DNA of 64,000 nucleotides. It comes from a virus. The first letter of the stretch is position 1. Each line of letters begins with the position of its first letter. The notes beneath the pieces are model-generated. The model was not told the DNA's origin and searched no databases. It saw nothing but the letters and a program-made list of their open reading frames with translations. Location of the stretch: positions 1-64,000 of IMG/VR virus record IMGVR_UViG_3300021137_001014; one strand, 5' to 3'. Made by a program: the position numbers and the translations under genes. Positions 62,271 to 64,000 of the stretch are shown in pieces.

Positions 62271-62278
62271 ATTATAAA

Positions 62279-62506
62279 TTATCTAATATATGTTCTTCTT
62301 GTGTGGCTTATAGGCATATCTTCTCTAAGAAGTTCTCTACCATCTTCTACCACTAATTTTTTTTCAATAACGGTTCTTTCTATAAGTCCGTCCTGTGTTC
62401 TGATATAACATTTACCAGTAACTGCATCACAAACCTCTTCACCAACTTGATTATTTGCTGGAGTTTGATTTATGAAATTATTTAATTTGTTATCAAAATT
62501 GTTCAT
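62279..62506 (-). CDS. Small protein of unknown function
   Basis: Not recognised; 75 residues. A beta hairpin-like centre (EEVCDAVTGKCYIRTQDGLI) contains two cysteines, and the C-terminus is basic (ISHTRRTYIR). An AT-rich element CTATTTATAGTAAA lies about 11 bp upstream. Confidence 0.55.
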   Translation of the reverse strand: MNNFDNKLNNFINQTPANNQVGEEVCDAVTGKCYIRTQDGLIERTVIEKKLVVEDGRELLREDMPISHTRRTYIR

Positions 62507-62516
62507 AACAGTATTA

Positions 62517-62532
62517 TTTACTATAAATAGTT
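62517..62532 (-). promoter_or_regulatory. Promoter-like AT element
   Basis: On the minus strand AACTATTTATAGTAAA precedes the start at 62506 by about 10 bp. It differs from the TTTATATAAA palindrome by one substitution in each half. Confidence 0.3.
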
Positions 62533-62547
62533 ATAATTTAACTAAAG

Positions 62548-64000
62548 TTAGGCTATATTAGTATTAGTATTTAATATGTTTGCCGCATATTTTGCTTTAT
62601 CTGCCCAACCTGATTGCGGTGACCCTTCATATATTCTGAAAACCCAATCATTTGTATAATTAATATCAGTACTTGTTTTAAAAGTATTAAAATTTTTATA
62701 TGATGGTAATTCGAGAAGGGTATATTCTAATTGTACCTGCAATGTCATATTAGAAAATGCGGCTGTAATAAGGTTTTGAGTATTTTCTGTTTTAGGTATT
62801 TCTACTAATTTACTAACACCACATCTACTTAATAAATCAAGCCAAAATTTATCTTTATTTGGATTCCAATTAGAATATGTACCAGCGGCTTGTTCAAAGT
62901 TAGGTATTTCAATACCTTTACTTTTTGCATAGATAAGTACTTTAGATCTTCTACCGTCAGCACCTACCCATTGAACTATACCAGCAGCATAAGTTTGTTT
63001 TGGGTCATTATAACTTAACTTTTTATTATATTTTGTTACAATTTTCGGATTGAAATTAGATTCCACTTTAAAGTTTCCAACTAATGATGCCGCCGCTTCT
63101 TTACTAAATCCATTTTGGATATAAAAATTATATGCCAATATAGCTGAGTTTTTATCATCAGAAACATTGGTATCTTGTGGTACACCTGCAAATGGTGGAA
63201 GTTCTTTCATGTTCGGTGCAATAGTTTTTCCATAACTAATATTATTTTCGTTATTATTTATACCATAAAACACAATTCCATTTTTTTGGTCATAACAACC
63301 TAAATATCTATAATTTGCCCCAGCAAGTGTATCAAATTTTAAATCATTGTTTGAGCTAACATTTAGAAAAACATATTCTTCAGAATTTTCATTATTAACC
63401 GTTATCGTATAAATATTATTCGTATCACTTGCAGTTTGTGATACGTTTTTATAGTACAACATATAATATGCTTGCCATATATTACTCTTACTATAATCTA
63501 TAGCATCGGTGTAATCATTTATAAAATTGATTTTAGGGGTTGTTTTTTTGTTTGGGTCAAATAAATCTGAACCATATGTTGATGCGGCATCTGAAACCAA
63601 TAATTTTTGCTGTTTTAATTTATTACTTGGCGTTAACAATTTCAAAACATCGTCATTAGTCTTAGCTAAACCCAAGGCTGTAATTGTTTTACCTATTTCA
63701 TTTGTTGATAAATCATCTTTATGAGCATTTAAAAGGTCTTGTAATGAGTCAGTTGCTGGGTTGAAAAAATATGTTGTTTCTTGTCCTTCCCAATTAGCTT
63801 TCAACTGTAATACTATATCAACCATATATATCCTTATCACAGAAGGATCTGGATTAGCAGTTGCACCATTAGCAAAATATTTTGCTCTATTATAAACCAT
63901 AATTAAAACAATCTTATAAATCTCATTTGTTAATGAAAAATGAGATACAAGCCAAGAATAAAGTATTTGCATACCATCAAAAGACACATACGTTCTGTTA
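62548..64000 (-). CDS. Phage tail lysozyme-type protein (5' end uncertain, probably outside window)
   Basis: The frame is open to the right edge. In-frame starts inside the window are GTG 63985-63987 and ATG 63898-63900. The coding-like sequence before the ATG (SWLVSHFSLTNEIYKIVLIM) suggests that the gene begins upstream. The middle has AILAYNFYIQNGFSKEAAAS, LVGNFKVESNFNPK with the likely catalytic Glu, and AAGIVQWVGADGRRSKVL, which match phage tail lysozyme domains of the lysozyme-like fold. The later LQVQLEYTLLELPSYKNF is also typical of that family. It would open the cell wall during DNA entry. A 9-bp inverted repeat (atctcattt / aaatgagat, about 63926-63952) lies within it. Confidence 0.75.
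   Translation of the reverse strand, partial: NRTYVSFDGMQILYSWLVSHFSLTNEIYKIVLIMVYNRAKYFANGATANPDPSVIRIYMVDIVLQLKANWEGQETTYFFNPATDSLQDLLNAHKDDLSTNEIGKTITALGLAKTNDDVLKLLTPSNKLKQQKLLVSDAASTYGSDLFDPNKKTTPKINFINDYTDAIDYSKSNIWQAYYMLYYKNVSQTASDTNNIYTITVNNENSEEYVFLNVSSNNDLKFDTLAGANYRYLGCYDQKNGIVFYGINNNENNISYGKTIAPNMKELPPFAGVPQDTNVSDDKNSAILAYNFYIQNGFSKEAAASLVGNFKVESNFNPKIVTKYNKKLSYNDPKQTYAAGIVQWVGADGRRSKVLIYAKSKGIEIPNFEQAAGTYSNWNPNKDKFWLDLLSRCGVSKLVEIPKTENTQNLITAAFSNMTLQVQLEYTLLELPSYKNFNTFKTSTDINYTNDWVFRIYEGSPQSGWADKAKYAANILNTNTNIA

Noticed and set aside
1-64000. tRNA genes, integrase, transposase, toxin-antitoxin or CRISPR-Cas genes
   Set aside because: Looked for by motif reading on both strands and not found. 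Short or divergent tRNAs could still be missed without a covariance search.

Overview
This is a stretch of an AT-rich, tightly packed, T4-like (contractile-tailed, large-genome) bacteriophage. Nearly every gene is on the minus strand, so the reading order is right to left. The evidence is a T4-type replication and recombination set (UvsX/RecA, gp32-like SSB, DnaB-type helicase, primase, RNase H-type 5' nuclease, gp46/gp47) together with a T4-type baseplate (gp25, gp6). Start codons mostly lack Shine-Dalgarno sequences and have AT-rich leaders, as is common for Bacteroidota and their phages. The host assignment is only an inference.

Layout from the right end. 62548-64000: a partial tail lysozyme gene. 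61135-62506: three small unrecognised genes. 55330-61066: replication block (SSB, UvsX, 5' nuclease, a GIY-YIG homing endonuclease with a displaced duplicate of the nuclease 3' end, an unknown gene, helicase). 49253-55254: a class II (adenosylcobalamin-type) ribonucleotide reductase carrying three inteins. The third intein is split between two genes, with a Vsr-like homing endonuclease gene between its halves. An HNH endonuclease follows. 23649-49148: a 25-kb structural operon that starts right after a terminator with gp25 and gp6 and continues through large baseplate/tail proteins, including one of 2495 residues. 16450-23640: RuvC-like resolvase, primase, RecB-like exonuclease, gp47 (Mre11), a small gene, gp46 (Rad50), an unknown gene and a sigma-70 factor. 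13080-16428: membrane and lysis-type genes, including an amidase-fold protein that has lost zinc ligands. 4068-13080: small genes, a methyltransferase, a DnaJ and a Ro/TROVE-like vWA protein; the only two plus-strand genes (6344-6700 and 7660-8292) lie here. 1-3635: ClpP and the start of a large collagen-like fibre gene that runs off the left edge.

The most unusual features are: (1) the fractured reductase gene with a split intein and a nested Vsr-like nuclease; (2) a GIY-YIG insertion that supplied a recoded last 23 codons to the 5' nuclease gene and left the original 3' end behind; (3) a 432-bp gene-free stretch directly after the Ro-like gene that can fold through long-range end pairing and ends in a terminator, a candidate Ro-associated RNA; (4) modular paralogy among tail proteins. 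No tRNA, CRISPR array, transposon or integrase was seen.
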